A DNA stretch of 64,000 nt from Pseudonocardia oceani (GCF_019263585.2 NZ_JADQDF010000001.1:372001-436000), one strand, 5' to 3'. Shown: positions 45,152 through 54,078, counted from the first letter of the stretch. Notes: a model not told the origin generated them from the sequence alone. Numbers and translations are program-made.

Positions 45152-46077
45152 TCCTCGACTACATCGAGGCGAACAAGACCGAGTTCGGGGTCGAGCCGAT
45201 CTGCGCGGTATTGAAGGACGCAGGCGTGAAGATTGCCCCGAGTACTTTCCATGCGTCGAAGAAGCGGCCGCCGTCGGAGCGCTCGCTTACCGATGCCGAG
45301 AATTTGAACGAGATCGAGCGAGTGCACCGCGACAACTTCAGCGTCTACGGCAGCCGGAAGGTGTGGGCTCAGCTGCGCCGCCAAGGAGGGGTCAACGGTC
45401 GCCAAGTGGCACGCTGCACCGTCGAGCGGCTGATGCGCCGCAACGGCCTGCGCGGGGTGTCCCGCCTGCGGGTGCCGCGCACCACGGTGCGAGCCAAGGG
45501 ACAGGACCTGCGGCCGGACCTGGTCGACCGGGACTTCACCGCGCCCGCACCGAACCGGCTGTGGGTCGCCGACATCACCTACATCCGCACGTTCTCCGGC
45601 TGGGTATACGCCGCCTTCGTCATGGACGTGTTCTCGCGCCGCATCGTGGGATGGCAGCTGTCGCGCAATCTATACACCAAACTCGCCCTGGACGCCTTGA
45701 ACATGGGGATCTGGACCCGGCAGCGCGCGGGTGCAGATCTCTCCGAATTGATACATCATTCGGACCGTGGCGTGCAATATGTCGCCGTGCGCTACGGCGA
45801 GCGACTCGCGGAAGTCGAAGCAGTGGCATCGGTGGGGTCGGTCGGCGATTCCTACGATAATGCGATGGCGGAGGCGTTCAACTCGCTGTTCAAGGCCGAG
45901 CTCGTGCGGAATCGGGGCCCGTGGCGCGGGATCGACGACCTCGAGCTGGCGGTCGCGGAGTACATCGACTGGTACAACCATCGCCGTCTCCACGGCGAGC
46001 TCGGCCTGATCCCACCCGCCGAGCACGAGGCGCTACACGCCGACACGAGCACCGCCCGGCAGCCCGCCGGAGCGTGA
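45145..46077 (+). CDS. IS3 element 2 OrfB (DDE transposase)
   Basis: Read in the -1 frame relative to OrfA: VVLDYIEANKTEFGVEPICA, then VHRDNFSVYGSRKVWAQLRR, the DDE segments NRLWVADITYIRTFSGWVYA, IHHSDRGVQYVA and SYDNAMAEAFNSLFKAELVR, and the end RRLHGELGLIPPAEHEA. It is open and complete. It is likely made by programmed -1 frameshifting from orfA; a TTG at 45211 is another possible start. Confidence 0.88.
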   Translation, partial: QVVLDYIEANKTEFGVEPICAVLKDAGVKIAPSTFHASKKRPPSERSLTDAENLNEIERVHRDNFSVYGSRKVWAQLRRQGGVNGRQVARCTVERLMRRNGLRGVSRLRVPRTTVRAKGQDLRPDLVDRDFTAPAPNRLWVADITYIRTFSGWVYAAFVMDVFSRRIVGWQLSRNLYTKLALDALNMGIWTRQRAGADLSELIHHSDRGVQYVAVRYGERLAEVEAVASVGSVGDSYDNAMAEAFNSLFKAELVRNRGPWRGIDDLELAVAEYIDWYNHRRLHGELGLIPPAEHEALHADTSTARQPAGA

Positions 46078-46110
46078 GAACCGAGCCTCCATCAAACCCG
46101 GGACTTGACA

Positions 46111-46272
46111 GACCCGGTGGAACACCGAGGGCAGGTCGGTCCAGGTGCCGGTCTGCCGGTTGAGCCGGCGGCGGTTGGTCGCGACGGTGAAGGTGGCGAC
46201 CGGGACCCCCGAGCGGGAGAACCGCAGTTCGGGCTTGTCGGTGATGTTGCCGTGGATGGTGAGCTTGTTCAT
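46111..46272 (-). pseudogene. Single-stranded DNA-binding protein, 3' truncated
   Basis: The first 54 codons of an SSB remain: MNKLTIHGNITDKPELRFSR, SGVPVATFTVATNRRRLNRQ, then LPSVFHRV, after which IS3 element 2 begins. Without the IS the frame would read only about 13 more unrelated residues before a stop, so the gene was probably already broken. It is highly similar to the intact ssb at 59170. Its ATG overlaps the stop of a leader ORF (TGATG). Confidence 0.85.
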
Positions 46273-46490
46273 CAGGGTCTCCAGGTGGTGGTTGTGGGTG
46301 ACGCGGCCCTGGCCTCAGCGCGGCGCGGGTGGGGTCCCGCAGGGACGGCGGGGGTTGCGGGCTCGTCCGAGCGGGTGGGAACGCCGCCAGGCGTCCGAGC
46401 GCAGCGAGGCCCGTCCCACCCGCTCGGACCGGGTCCGGGGTTCATCGCCGCTCGCCTCGCCCGTGCTGTGCTGACCTTCGGGCGTCTCCT
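46273..46490 (-). promoter_or_regulatory. Structured leader element, copy 1 (upstream of ssb')
   Basis: Minus-strand element of about 200 nt also found at 54809-55026 and 59638-59865. Conserved blocks: AGGTCAGCACA (around 46467), GGCGAGCGGCGATGAACCCC, and CCCCCGCCGTCCC-n3-GGGAC (hairpin arms 46334-46338 and 46342-46346). Between them GTCCGAGCGGGTGGGA (46365-46380) pairs perfectly with 46414-46429, enclosing an ACGCC/GGCGT sub-hairpin. A 57-codon ORF starting at the conserved ATG ends at TGATG with ssb'. Confidence 0.7.
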
Positions 46491-46652
46491 GGCGAGCACC
46501 AGGCCTCGGAGGCAGTGATGCACACGCTCACTTCGGCATTGCTGGCAAGACTCGTGCAGCCGGCCGGGGCCGTGACCTCTCGCGCTTCGTCTCGCCATGA
46601 CGGCTGACGTGCCTGATGGGCCGCCCCGGAGAGCGACCCACCAGGCCTGCTC
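46491..46652. other. Spacer between leader copy 1 and the parB-like gene
   Basis: No gene is supported here. It would contain the start of the transcript that carries leader copy 1 and the 3' end region of the parB-like gene. No clear hairpin is seen. Confidence 0.4.
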
Positions 46653-48254
46653 TCAGTCGGTCGTCGGCGTCTCCGGCTCGGCGAGTTCATCGCCTCCGGC
46701 GGAATCACTGTCGGCGCCCGGTGCGGGTTCGTCGACTGCGTCCGGGTGCGGGCCCTCGGGGTCAGCGAGGACGAGCTGTTCGACCGTCGAGAGCGGGTAG
46801 CCCCACTGGCTCAGGGCAGTGAAGTAGGCCCGGTGGTCCGAGGTCGGGTTGCGCCAGGTCTGCCGGTCGGTGGCGTCCTCCGCCGCGCCGAGCAGCACCG
46901 CCAACGCCAGCATCGTCGCCCGCGGGGTGGCCGCCGTGGCCGCGGCCTCGGTGATCGGGTTCTTTCGGCCGGGGTAGACGCTGCCGACCGGGGCCATTCC
47001 GAGCAGTTCACATGCGCTGGGGTGGCCGGACTCCATCGCCCGGCGCAGGTCGTGCCCGGCGCGGGCGAGGGTGACCGCCAGATACGTCACCGCGTCCTTG
47101 GGTGCGGTGCGGCGGGCGAGGAACCCGCGCAGCCAGTCGCGGCGCACCGTGGTCGCGGAGTCCCATTCCCGGTTGTTCGCGATGACCAGTCGCCGCTGCG
47201 CCTTCTCCTGCTCGCTCATCGCCCCCGTTCGGGACCTGCCGGTGTGGGCGGTCGACTGGTCCCAGCGGGCGATGTGGCCGTGGGTCTCGGGGTCGGTGCA
47301 CCAATGGGTGACCCGGACCTGGGGCTGGCGGTCCCAGCCGCGGCGGATCTCCACCTGCGCGGCGTGGCCCGGGCAGGATGCGTGCTGCTCGGCGGTGAGT
47401 TCGGTCCCGCTGGGCAGGTCCGCGTTCGCCCGGAGCCCGCTGATCTGTGCTGCTCCCCCGGTGGCGTCCGGGTCGAGGATCGACACCCCGGCGGTGGTGA
47501 GTTCGGCGACCTGCTCGGCCACCATGGCGGCGTCGGTGCGGTCGTCGCGTAGCCGCTGCGCGACGTGCTCGAACTGGGTGGGCTCCTTGGCCGCGGTCAC
47601 CGTCAGGACCTTGGCCGCCTCGACGCCGGCGTCGGTGCCGTCGTCGAACTCCGCGATCACCGCGACCTGGTCCAGCGTCACCTCGTAGCAGTCCAGGACC
47701 GCCGCGGCGAGTTCGCTGCGCGCGACCGCGGCGGTGGCTTTCACCCGCGGGGTCGGGACGTGGGTGCGGCGGGCGATCTGACCGGCGGTCAGCCCGAGGT
47801 CGAGCAACTGCTGATGGGCCCGCACCTCATCGGCCTCGCTCGTGCCGGCGCGGTGCTGGTTCTCCTCCAGCTGATCGACGATCCGCTCGATCCGCCCCTC
47901 CGTCCCGACCGTGTCGGTGTCGGTGTCGTCGTCGGGGGTGCCGGGTTCGACGAGGACCGGGACGCTCGGGCGTCCGGTCTCGACCGCAGCAAGGGTGCGG
48001 CGCTTGCCCTTGCGCACCACCAACGCGCCGTCGGCGCGGCGGCGGACGGTGATCGGCTCCCGCACGCCGCGGTCGGCGATCGAGCGCAGGAACGGCTTGT
48101 CCAGTGCGACTTCGCGGCGGACGTTGGCGCCGATCACCAGCGTGGTGGGGTCGACGACGAGCAGTTCGCCCCACGTGTCGGTGCTCGGCTCGGGTGGGGG
48201 CGTGTGGTCCGGGTCGTTATCGCGTGTGGTCGGGCGGGCGTCGGTGATCGTCAC
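46653..48254 (-). CDS. ParB/RepB-type partition or replication protein
   Basis: 533 aa. The ParB N-terminal nuclease-like domain covers about residues 30-135 (TLVIGANVRREVALDKPFLR, GVREPITVRRRADGALVVRK, EENQHRAGTSEADEVRAHQQ). A HTH follows (LGLTAGQIARRTHVPTPRVK). The large C-terminal part (DDRTDAAMVAEQVAEL, MSEQEKAQRRLVIANNREW, a final acidic tail) is found in long ParB-like proteins of actinobacterial plasmids and integrative elements. No ParA gene is nearby. It probably belongs to the same element as the ssb genes and primase-polymerase. Confidence 0.82.
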   Translation of the reverse strand: MTITDARPTTRDNDPDHTPPPEPSTDTWGELLVVDPTTLVIGANVRREVALDKPFLRSIADRGVREPITVRRRADGALVVRKGKRRTLAAVETGRPSVPVLVEPGTPDDDTDTDTVGTEGRIERIVDQLEENQHRAGTSEADEVRAHQQLLDLGLTAGQIARRTHVPTPRVKATAAVARSELAAAVLDCYEVTLDQVAVIAEFDDGTDAGVEAAKVLTVTAAKEPTQFEHVAQRLRDDRTDAAMVAEQVAELTTAGVSILDPDATGGAAQISGLRANADLPSGTELTAEQHASCPGHAAQVEIRRGWDRQPQVRVTHWCTDPETHGHIARWDQSTAHTGRSRTGAMSEQEKAQRRLVIANNREWDSATTVRRDWLRGFLARRTAPKDAVTYLAVTLARAGHDLRRAMESGHPSACELLGMAPVGSVYPGRKNPITEAAATAATPRATMLALAVLLGAAEDATDRQTWRNPTSDHRAYFTALSQWGYPLSTVEQLVLADPEGPHPDAVDEPAPGADSDSAGGDELAEPETPTTD

Positions 48255-48482
48255 GAGGTGCTCCTCGAGAGGGCCGAGTGGGCTCGGCGCTGCAGGTGCC
48301 CGGCGGATGCGGGGCGCACTCGACCAGGGCAGCGACTACCGGACGGGACGGGGCGTTCTGCTTGCGCCGACCGGCGCGTCGACGGCCAATGCCTCTAATC
48401 CGAAAATGACGTAGGGACGGGCGAACGGGATCACCGGCTCGGTCTCGTGTCGTGCCGTGTCGGGGACGGGCGTAGGGGTTGT
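48255..48482. other. Region upstream of the parB-like gene
   Basis: 228 bases without a gene. It should carry the parB-like promoter and the end of the IS110 copy. The leader element seen before ssb genes is not present here. Confidence 0.4.
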
Positions 48483-49500
48483 TCAGGCGGCGGGTTCGAG
48501 GGTGACCTTGTAGCCGAGGGCTTCGAGTTGGCGGACGTGGGCGCGCTTCTTGCGTTCCGGGCCGATGCGGTGGGAGTAGAAGTCTGATCCGAGGTCGTGG
48601 AAGCGGGCATCGGGGTCAGATAGCAGGTGCCAGACGATGACCAGGATGGAGCGCCCAACCGCGACGACGGCCTTCTTCTTGCCTCGGCGCCGGGCGATGC
48701 GCCGGTAGCGTTCTCCGAGGAACGTGTCGGTGCGGCTCGCGGCCACGGCGGCCTCGCCCAGAGCGCGGGCCAGGTAGGGGTTGCCGTGCCCGGTGGATCC
48801 GCGGCCCTTGTTCTTGCCCGCGGATTCCTTGATCCCGGGGGCGAACCGGGCCCAGGAGCACAGGTGCGCGGCGGTGGGGAACCTGGTCATGTCGAGCCCG
48901 ATCTCGGCGATCATGGCGTGCGCGGCGGTGCGCCCGACACCGGTGATCTCATCGAGGCGCTCCACCGCATGGGCGAAAGGGGCGACCAGCTCCTCGATCC
49001 TGGTTTCGACCGCGGCGATGTCGGCGCTGGTCTCATCGATGCGGGCCATCATGGTGCGCAGCAGGAACGCGTGGTGGTCGTTGAAGCGTCCGACGAACGC
49101 CTCCTCCAGCAAAGGGATCTTGCGGCGCATGCTGGCCCGGGCCAGTTGCGCGAGCGTTGTCGGGTCGCGTTTCCCGGCCAGCAACGCGGCCATCATCTCC
49201 CGCCCGGAGACCCCGAAGATGTCCGAGGCCACCACGGACAGTTTGATCTGGGCGTCTTCGAGGAGCTTCTCCACCCGGTTCTTCTCCGCGGTGCGCACGC
49301 TGACCAGGTCGACGCGGTAGCGGGTCAGATCCCGCAGCAGCCTGATCTGCGGGGGTGGGACGAAACTGGGGCGCAGCATTTGGCGCTCGGCGACCTTGGC
49401 CAGCCACACCGCGTCGAGCCGGTCGGTCTTGGGTCGTCCGGGCAGGTGCTTGACGTCCCTGGCGTTGACCAGCCACGGGTCCAGACCGGCGGCTTCGAGC
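48483..49500 (-). pseudogene. IS110-family transposase, C-terminal part (split by IS256)
   Basis: Continues the gene begun at 51245. It starts LEAAGLDPWLVNARDVKHLP, keeps KTDRLDAVWLAK (last acidic residues of the RuvC-like domain), and has the C-terminal Transposase_20 domain RLDEITGVGRTAAHAMIAEI, then GSTGHGNPYLARALGEAA with the Ser expected for IS110 recombinases. The coding part is intact to the stop, but the gene is cut from its N-terminus by the IS256 element. Confidence 0.88.
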
Positions 49501-50976
49501 CTGTCAGATGGTCTGTGTAACAAGATCCTCTTGAGTTGAGGAGTACACAGATGTCCGTGATCGATGATCAGGATGTGCATCCGCTCGGAGCCGCCCCCTC
49601 GGTCGGTGCCGAGCCCGAGACGGCCCGTGACGCCGTGAACCGGATGGTCGATGCCGGTCTGCTCGACGGGCTGATGTCCAAGGTGGATGCCGGTGAGCTC
49701 GCGCTGACCGGTGACGGGGGCTTCCTCCCCGAGATGATCAAAGCGGTCCTCGAGCGTGGCCTGGCCGCCGAGCAGACCGCTCACCTGGGCTACGAGCGTG
49801 GCGACCCGGCCGGGCGCGGGACCCCGAACTCCCGCAACGGGTCCACCCCGAAGACCCTCGCGACCGAGGTCGGCGACGTGGCGCTCGACGTGCCGCGGGA
49901 CCGGGCCGGAACCTTCGAGCCACGGCTGGTCCCGAAGGGGTCACGGCGCACCGGCGGCCTCGACGAGATGATCGTCTCGCTCTACGCGGGCGGGATGACG
50001 GTGCGCGACATCAGCCACCACCTGGCCCGCACGCTGGGCACCGAGCTGTCCCACGACACGATCTCCAAGGTCACCGACTCGGTGCTCGAGGAGGTCAAGC
50101 TCTGGCAGTCCCGCCCGCTGGAGGAGATCTACCCGATCGTCTACCTCGACGCCCTCATGATCAAGGTTCGGGACGGGCACCAGGTCCGCAACCGGGCCGC
50201 GCACATCGCCGTCGGCGTCGACCTCGACGGCGTCAAGCACGTCCTGGGCATCTGGGTCCAGGCCGCCGAGGGTGCGAAGTTCTGGGCCGGAGTGTGCGCC
50301 GAGCTGCGCAACCGCGGCGTCCGGGACGTGATCATCGTGTGCTGTGACGGGCTGTCCGGGTTCCCGGAGGCGATCGAGGCGACCTGGCCGCAGTCGATCG
50401 TGCAGACCTGCACGGTGCACCTGCTGCGGGCGGCGATGCGGTTCGTGTCCTACTCCGACCGCAAGAAGGTGGCCGCGGCGCTCAAGCCGATCTACACCGC
50501 CCCGACCGACGAGGTCGCCCGCGTGGAGCTCGACGCGTTCGCCGCCTCCGACCTCGGGCGCCGCTACCCGGCGGCGGTGATGACCTGGACGAACGCGTGG
50601 GAGCGGTTCATCCCGTTCCTGGCGTTCCCACCGGAGTTGCGGCGGATCATCTACACGACGAATGCGATCGAGTCGCTGAACTACCAGCTCCGGAAGATCA
50701 TCAAGAACCGTGGTCACTTCCCGAACGACGACGCCGCGATCAAGCTGCTCTGGCTCGCCATCCGCGATATCGAGGACAAGCGAGCCCGGGCACGGGAGAA
50801 GGAGAAGGGGCTGCCCGCCCACGCCCGCCGAGCGTCTGGCCGACTCGTCGAAGGAGCCGTCGTCCAGGGCTGGAAACAGGCCCTCGGCGCCCTCGCCCTG
50901 ACCTACCCCGAACGCCTCAGCCCCTACCTGTCCTGACAATTTCTAGATCGACTTACACAGAGATCTTGACAGGCCC
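49501..50976 (+). mobile_element. IS256-family element (about 1.48 kb) inserted in IS110
   Basis: The ends share CTGTCA and CTGTGTAA (CTGTCAGATGGTCTGTGTAA at left; CTGTCAAGATCTCTGTGTAA on the other strand at right). A 12-bp direct repeat GCGGCTTCGAGC (49489-49500 and 50977-50988) flanks it; IS256 usually makes 8-9 bp duplications, so the exact ends are uncertain by a few bases. It carries one intact transposase gene. Confidence 0.85.
49551..50936 (+). CDS. IS256-family transposase (mutator type)
   Basis: 461 aa from the ATG at 49551. DDE core: IYPIVYLDALMIKVRD (Asp), VIIVCCDGLSGFPEAI (Asp) and IIYTTNAIESLNYQLRK (Glu). The YTTNAIES signature and end VQGWKQALGALALTYPERL are typical. Full length with no frame break, so likely active. 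Confidence 0.95.
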   Translation: MSVIDDQDVHPLGAAPSVGAEPETARDAVNRMVDAGLLDGLMSKVDAGELALTGDGGFLPEMIKAVLERGLAAEQTAHLGYERGDPAGRGTPNSRNGSTPKTLATEVGDVALDVPRDRAGTFEPRLVPKGSRRTGGLDEMIVSLYAGGMTVRDISHHLARTLGTELSHDTISKVTDSVLEEVKLWQSRPLEEIYPIVYLDALMIKVRDGHQVRNRAAHIAVGVDLDGVKHVLGIWVQAAEGAKFWAGVCAELRNRGVRDVIIVCCDGLSGFPEAIEATWPQSIVQTCTVHLLRAAMRFVSYSDRKKVAAALKPIYTAPTDEVARVELDAFAASDLGRRYPAAVMTWTNAWERFIPFLAFPPELRRIIYTTNAIESLNYQLRKIIKNRGHFPNDDAAIKLLWLAIRDIEDKRARAREKEKGLPAHARRASGRLVEGAVVQGWKQALGALALTYPERLSPYLS

Positions 50977-51245
50977 GCGGCTTCGAGCAGGTAGAACACC
51001 GGTTTCCAGTAGTCCGAGGTCGCCTCCATCACCACCCGGGTCACACCCAGCACTCGGAGCCGGTCAGCCAGGCCCAGCAACGAGCGCGTCATCGTCGAGT
51101 ACGTCGCGATCTCCTGAGCGCGTCGGCCGGGCTTGTCGGGGTTGGGCACCCGGACACACGCCACCAGCTCAGCCTTACCGATATCGAGCGCCGCGACCCG
51201 CTCGATGATCTCCTCGGTGTCCTCGCTGTCCTGCAGCATCGCCAT
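50977..51245 (-). pseudogene. IS110-family transposase, N-terminal part
   Basis: The ATG at 51245 (AAGGAGG just upstream) starts the RuvC-like DEDD domain: VAALDIGKAELVACVRVPNP (first Asp), VVMEATSDYWKPVFYLLEAA (Glu). It then meets IS256. Joining LLEAAG to LDPWLVNARD on the other side restores one protein of about 430 aa. Confidence 0.88.
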
Positions 51246-51818
51246 CCTCCTTGTCGGGCAAGGCGGCTGCCCGCAGGAGCTGCGCGGGAACAGGCGAATC
51301 TAATCCGCGTGCTCGAAGCAACACAGGGCCCACAGGGCAGCTCCCAGCGCCCGACTAGCTGACGACCTCCCACGGGCCATAGAGCGACGGCGTCTGCGGA
51401 CAGCCGAGACCCATTTTCAGCCCGGAACGGGCCGCCCACCAGGGGGAACGGAGACTAGTAGGGACTCTCGGCCGCAGGTTCACCCGGGCGGCAGCGAGCA
51501 GGTTCATCGCCCGACGAACGGACGGCGCTGCCAGTGTGCCCAGCCCCGCACCGACACTGCGTTCGCCGACGCTCTGCCGATGACCGGGGTCCCGGCCCGG
51601 CGCGTGCACGGGCTTGTCGAGGTGCGGGGTCCGGTCGACGGCCGCGTCAATGCTGTCGTCGCGCTGACCCGCGAGGACGTGCAAGTCGCTTCCGGCCAGT
51701 TCGCAATCGCGATCTCACTCGCATTGGACGGGCGGTCGGCCTTCGGCCCGATGCGATGTCGGGCAGAGCCACACCCCTACGCTGACCGCGCGGCATGGCC
51801 GGGCCCCGGTTACGTCCC
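51246..51818. other. Non-coding stretch upstream of IS110
   Basis: 573 bases without a supported gene. Weak plus-strand reading frames near 51580-51867 show no recognisable domain. The part next to 51245 is the non-coding 5' end of the IS110 element, where this family encodes its bridge RNA, so such an RNA may have been here. Confidence 0.45.
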
Positions 51819-52088
51819 TCAGCGCGAGGTGCCCTCGTCCTCGCCGTCTGGAACGAGGAACGGCTGAGCGAGGTCGTACGCCGTGGTCTGCCGGATCCCC
51901 GTGAGTCGCGCAATCGCCGGCCAGGAAAGCCGGCCCCGGCGGTGAAGTTCCGCAAGCAGACGCCCTGTCCGTTGCCGGCCGGCACGTCGAACCTCCTCCG
52001 ACCGCTGCACCGCATCGACCAGCTGGTCGTCGGTCAGACCACGGAGATCATCAGACGGTCCATCGTCCGCAGCCGGAGTTATCCCCAT
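51819..52088 (-). CDS. Small HTH DNA-binding protein
   Basis: 89 aa from the ATG at 52088. An N-terminal helical part (LTDDQLVDAVQRSEEVRRAG) precedes an HTH, RLSWPAIARLTGIRQTTAYD. It resembles small regulators beside integrase modules of actinobacterial integrative elements. It is divergent from the gene at 52137, and a CTTTCGG-ATT-CCGAAAG palindrome lies between them, a likely operator for it. Confidence 0.7.
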   Translation of the reverse strand: MGITPAADDGPSDDLRGLTDDQLVDAVQRSEEVRRAGRQRTGRLLAELHRRGRLSWPAIARLTGIRQTTAYDLAQPFLVPDGEDEGTSR

Positions 52089-52110
52089 ATAAGCAGTAGA
52101 CCCTTGGCGC

Positions 52111-52127
52111 CTTTCGGATTCCGAAAG
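52111..52127. promoter_or_regulatory. Palindromic operator candidate CTTTCGG-N3-CCGAAAG
   Basis: Perfect 7-bp arms with the spacer ATT, placed between the divergent HTH gene (start 52088) and the plus-strand ORF (start 52137). The region is AT-richer than its surroundings and includes TATAAG at 52088-52093. Confidence 0.55.
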
Positions 52128-52136
52128 ACTGACGGG

Positions 52137-52444
52137 ATGTACAACGAACAGAGAGCCACAGGCAGCGTGTTCAACGTCCACGTGACGCGGCCTGACGACA
52201 TTGGCGCAGCCGAGATCGTCTTCGCCGATCAGCAGCGCGCTTGCGACTACGCAGCAGACCGCTCACGAGATCATCGGGTCTCTTCGGCTTTGGTGACCCG
52301 CTTCGTGGTCGGTCAACTAGGACGCGCCATTCCGTGGCCTGGTACGTCGACGGCGTCGAGCAGCCACAACGGTTCGACAGGCAGCTCTATCCCGTGGACG
52401 GCCACGACCACGGTTCGACCACGCCTCGTGCCGGCCCGACGTGA
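52137..52444 (+). pseudogene. Hypothetical protein of the integrase module, frameshifted
   Basis: From the ATG at 52137 the frame reads MYNEQRATGSVFNVHVTRPD, then IVFADQQRACDYAADRSRDH and SALVTRFVVGQL. From about 52320 a different frame gives TRHSVAWYVDGVEQPQRFDR and QLYPVDGHDH before a stop at 52444. Together they form a plausible small (about 102 aa) protein with one frameshift. No family is recognised. A sequencing error is possible. Confidence 0.45.
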
Positions 52445-52693
52445 AGCCAACCTGGCGTCCACAGCCGATCGGGCTACTTCGGTGAAGAACGGCACAGGAG
52501 CAAGAAGCTCGCTGTCATGGAGAGCCGACTGCGGTGCCGGCGGCGTGGATCAGTCTCGGATCGATCTCGATCGCCCTGGCTTGCTCGACCACGGAGGGCG
52601 CACGGCGTGACCACAGGAGTGGGGATCGTCGGCGCACGTCAGCTACTCGCGACGGCGCCGCTCGACCGGCGCCTGCCCCCCGGAGGCACCTAC

Positions 52694-52873
52694 ATGTCTG
52701 CACTGGAACTCCTCACCCTCAACCAGGTCGCGGAGCGCCTTCAGGTGTCGCGGTGGACGGTTTACCAGCTGATCTGGGCCGGCGACCTTCCCAGCATCCA
52801 CCTGGGTCGATGCCACCGGGTGCGCGCGCGGGACTTCGAGGACTTCCTCGACCGACTTGGAGGCGACACGTGA
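52694..52873 (+). CDS. xis: Excisionase-family DNA-binding protein (Xis-like)
   Basis: 59 aa. The whole protein is one winged-HTH of the excisionase type: LLTLNQVAERLQVSRWTVYQ, LIWAGDLPSIHLGRCHRVRA, RDFEDFLDRL. It is a recombination directionality factor for the integrase whose GTG start overlaps its stop (GTGA). GGAGGCACCTAC precedes the ATG. Coupled synthesis of Xis and Int is typical of pSAM2-like elements. Confidence 0.9.
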   Translation: MSALELLTLNQVAERLQVSRWTVYQLIWAGDLPSIHLGRCHRVRARDFEDFLDRLGGDT

Positions 52874-54078
52874 CAACCTCCCATACCCCGCAAGGGGGAC
52901 GCGGTCGCAAGCGAGGAAACGGCGAGGGCACCATCGCCAAGCGGTCCGACGGCCGATATGTGGCTGCGGCCTACGTCACCCGCCCCGATGGGAGTCGAGG
53001 CAGGAAGTGGATCTACGGAAGGACAAGAACCGAGGTCGCCGAGAAGCTCGCAGAGCTGTCTCAGCGCGCCAACGCCGGTGCGGTCATTCCCACGCGCACG
53101 CCAACGGTGTGGGAGTACCTGGACTACTGGCTCAGAGAGGTCGCAGAGCCCAAGCTCCGTCCGACGACCATGGCCAAGTACCGGTCGACGGTCGAGCTCT
53201 ACCTACGACCCGGTCTCGGGAAGCGCAAGCTGGCAACGCTCTCCGTCCGTCACGTACAGGAGTTCCTCAACAGCCGGCGGGCGGTAGGCGACTCGGTTCC
53301 CAAGCTCCGCATGATGCGCGAGGTCCTGAGTTCGGCACTGGGGCGCGCGGTGAGGGAGGAACTCGTCACGCGCAACGTCGCTCAGCTGACAACGCTGCCC
53401 GAGGAGCACAGGGCGCGACGAACCGCGTGGACCGCATCCCAGGCGCGCATGTTCCTGACCGCCTCACGGGGAGATGGCGCGTACGTCGTGTTCGTCCTCG
53501 CGATGATCTACGGCTTGAGGCGGGGCGAGATCGCCGCGCTGAAGTGGGAGAACATCGACTTCTCAGCCGGACGGATCGGTGTCGAGGCGACGCTGATCCG
53601 TGTGAGCGGCAAACTCGTCAGAGGCCCCACGAAGACCCGTGCCGGCACGAGAACTCTTCCCCTGGTCTCCTTGGCCAGGAAGTCTCTCCACGCCCAAGCG
53701 GTCAGGCAGAGGGATCAACGGATCGACGCAGGCGATGATTGGGATGAGTCCGGCTACGTCTTCACTACGCGCAGCGGTCGTCCGATCGAGCCTCGGAACC
53801 TGTCACGTTCCTTCGACAGGATCGTCGCCGCCGAAGCACTGCCGAAGATCGTCTTTCACGACTTGCGCCGCACTGCGGCCACACTTCTGAAAGACCTCGG
53901 AGTGCCGGCGCGCGACGCGCAGATGATCCTCGGCCATGCCAACATCAACGTGACCCTCGGCATCTACAGCGAGGTGTTCGACAGTTCGGTCGTCGAGGCA
54001 CTGGAGCGCATGGAAAGAGCTCTTGCCGACGACACCGATCCTGGTCCTGAACAGGAGCCCACGACCGGCCACAACTGA
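52870..54078 (+). CDS. int: Tyrosine recombinase/integrase
   Basis: 402 aa from the GTG overlapping xis. An AP2-like arm-binding N-terminus (GEGTIAKRSDGRYVAAAYVT), the SAM-like core-binding domain (TVWEYLDYWLREVAEPKLRP, TTMAKYRSTVELYLRPGLGK), and the catalytic domain with Arg in YGLRRGEIAALKWENID, Lys in TKTRAGTRTLPL, HDLRRTAATLL (HxxR), GHANINVTLGIY and the nucleophile in YSEVF. All active-site residues are kept. A terminator and a tRNA-Val attachment core follow within 75 bases, as expected for attP next to int. Confidence 0.94.
   Translation: MTTSHTPQGGRGRKRGNGEGTIAKRSDGRYVAAAYVTRPDGSRGRKWIYGRTRTEVAEKLAELSQRANAGAVIPTRTPTVWEYLDYWLREVAEPKLRPTTMAKYRSTVELYLRPGLGKRKLATLSVRHVQEFLNSRRAVGDSVPKLRMMREVLSSALGRAVREELVTRNVAQLTTLPEEHRARRTAWTASQARMFLTASRGDGAYVVFVLAMIYGLRRGEIAALKWENIDFSAGRIGVEATLIRVSGKLVRGPTKTRAGTRTLPLVSLARKSLHAQAVRQRDQRIDAGDDWDESGYVFTTRSGRPIEPRNLSRSFDRIVAAEALPKIVFHDLRRTAATLLKDLGVPARDAQMILGHANINVTLGIYSEVFDSSVVEALERMERALADDTDPGPEQEPTTGHN

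Larger units (their letters stand above)
44779..46110 (+). mobile_element. IS3-family element 2, complete (1332 bp)
   Basis: Terminal inverted repeats of 24 bases (44779-44802 and 46087-46110) match at 22 positions and start TGTC; the shared inner part is GTCCCGGGTTTGATGGAG. The flanking bases GAC (44776-44778) and GAC (46111-46113) form a 3-bp target duplication, normal for IS3. Both orfs are intact, so it may still be mobile. It joins a protease fragment on its left to a truncated ssb on its right. Confidence 0.9.

Noticed and set aside
51534..51867. Two plus-strand frames of 83-95 codons
   Set aside because: No ribosome site, no domain and typical GC-rich shadow composition; partly antisense to the HTH gene.
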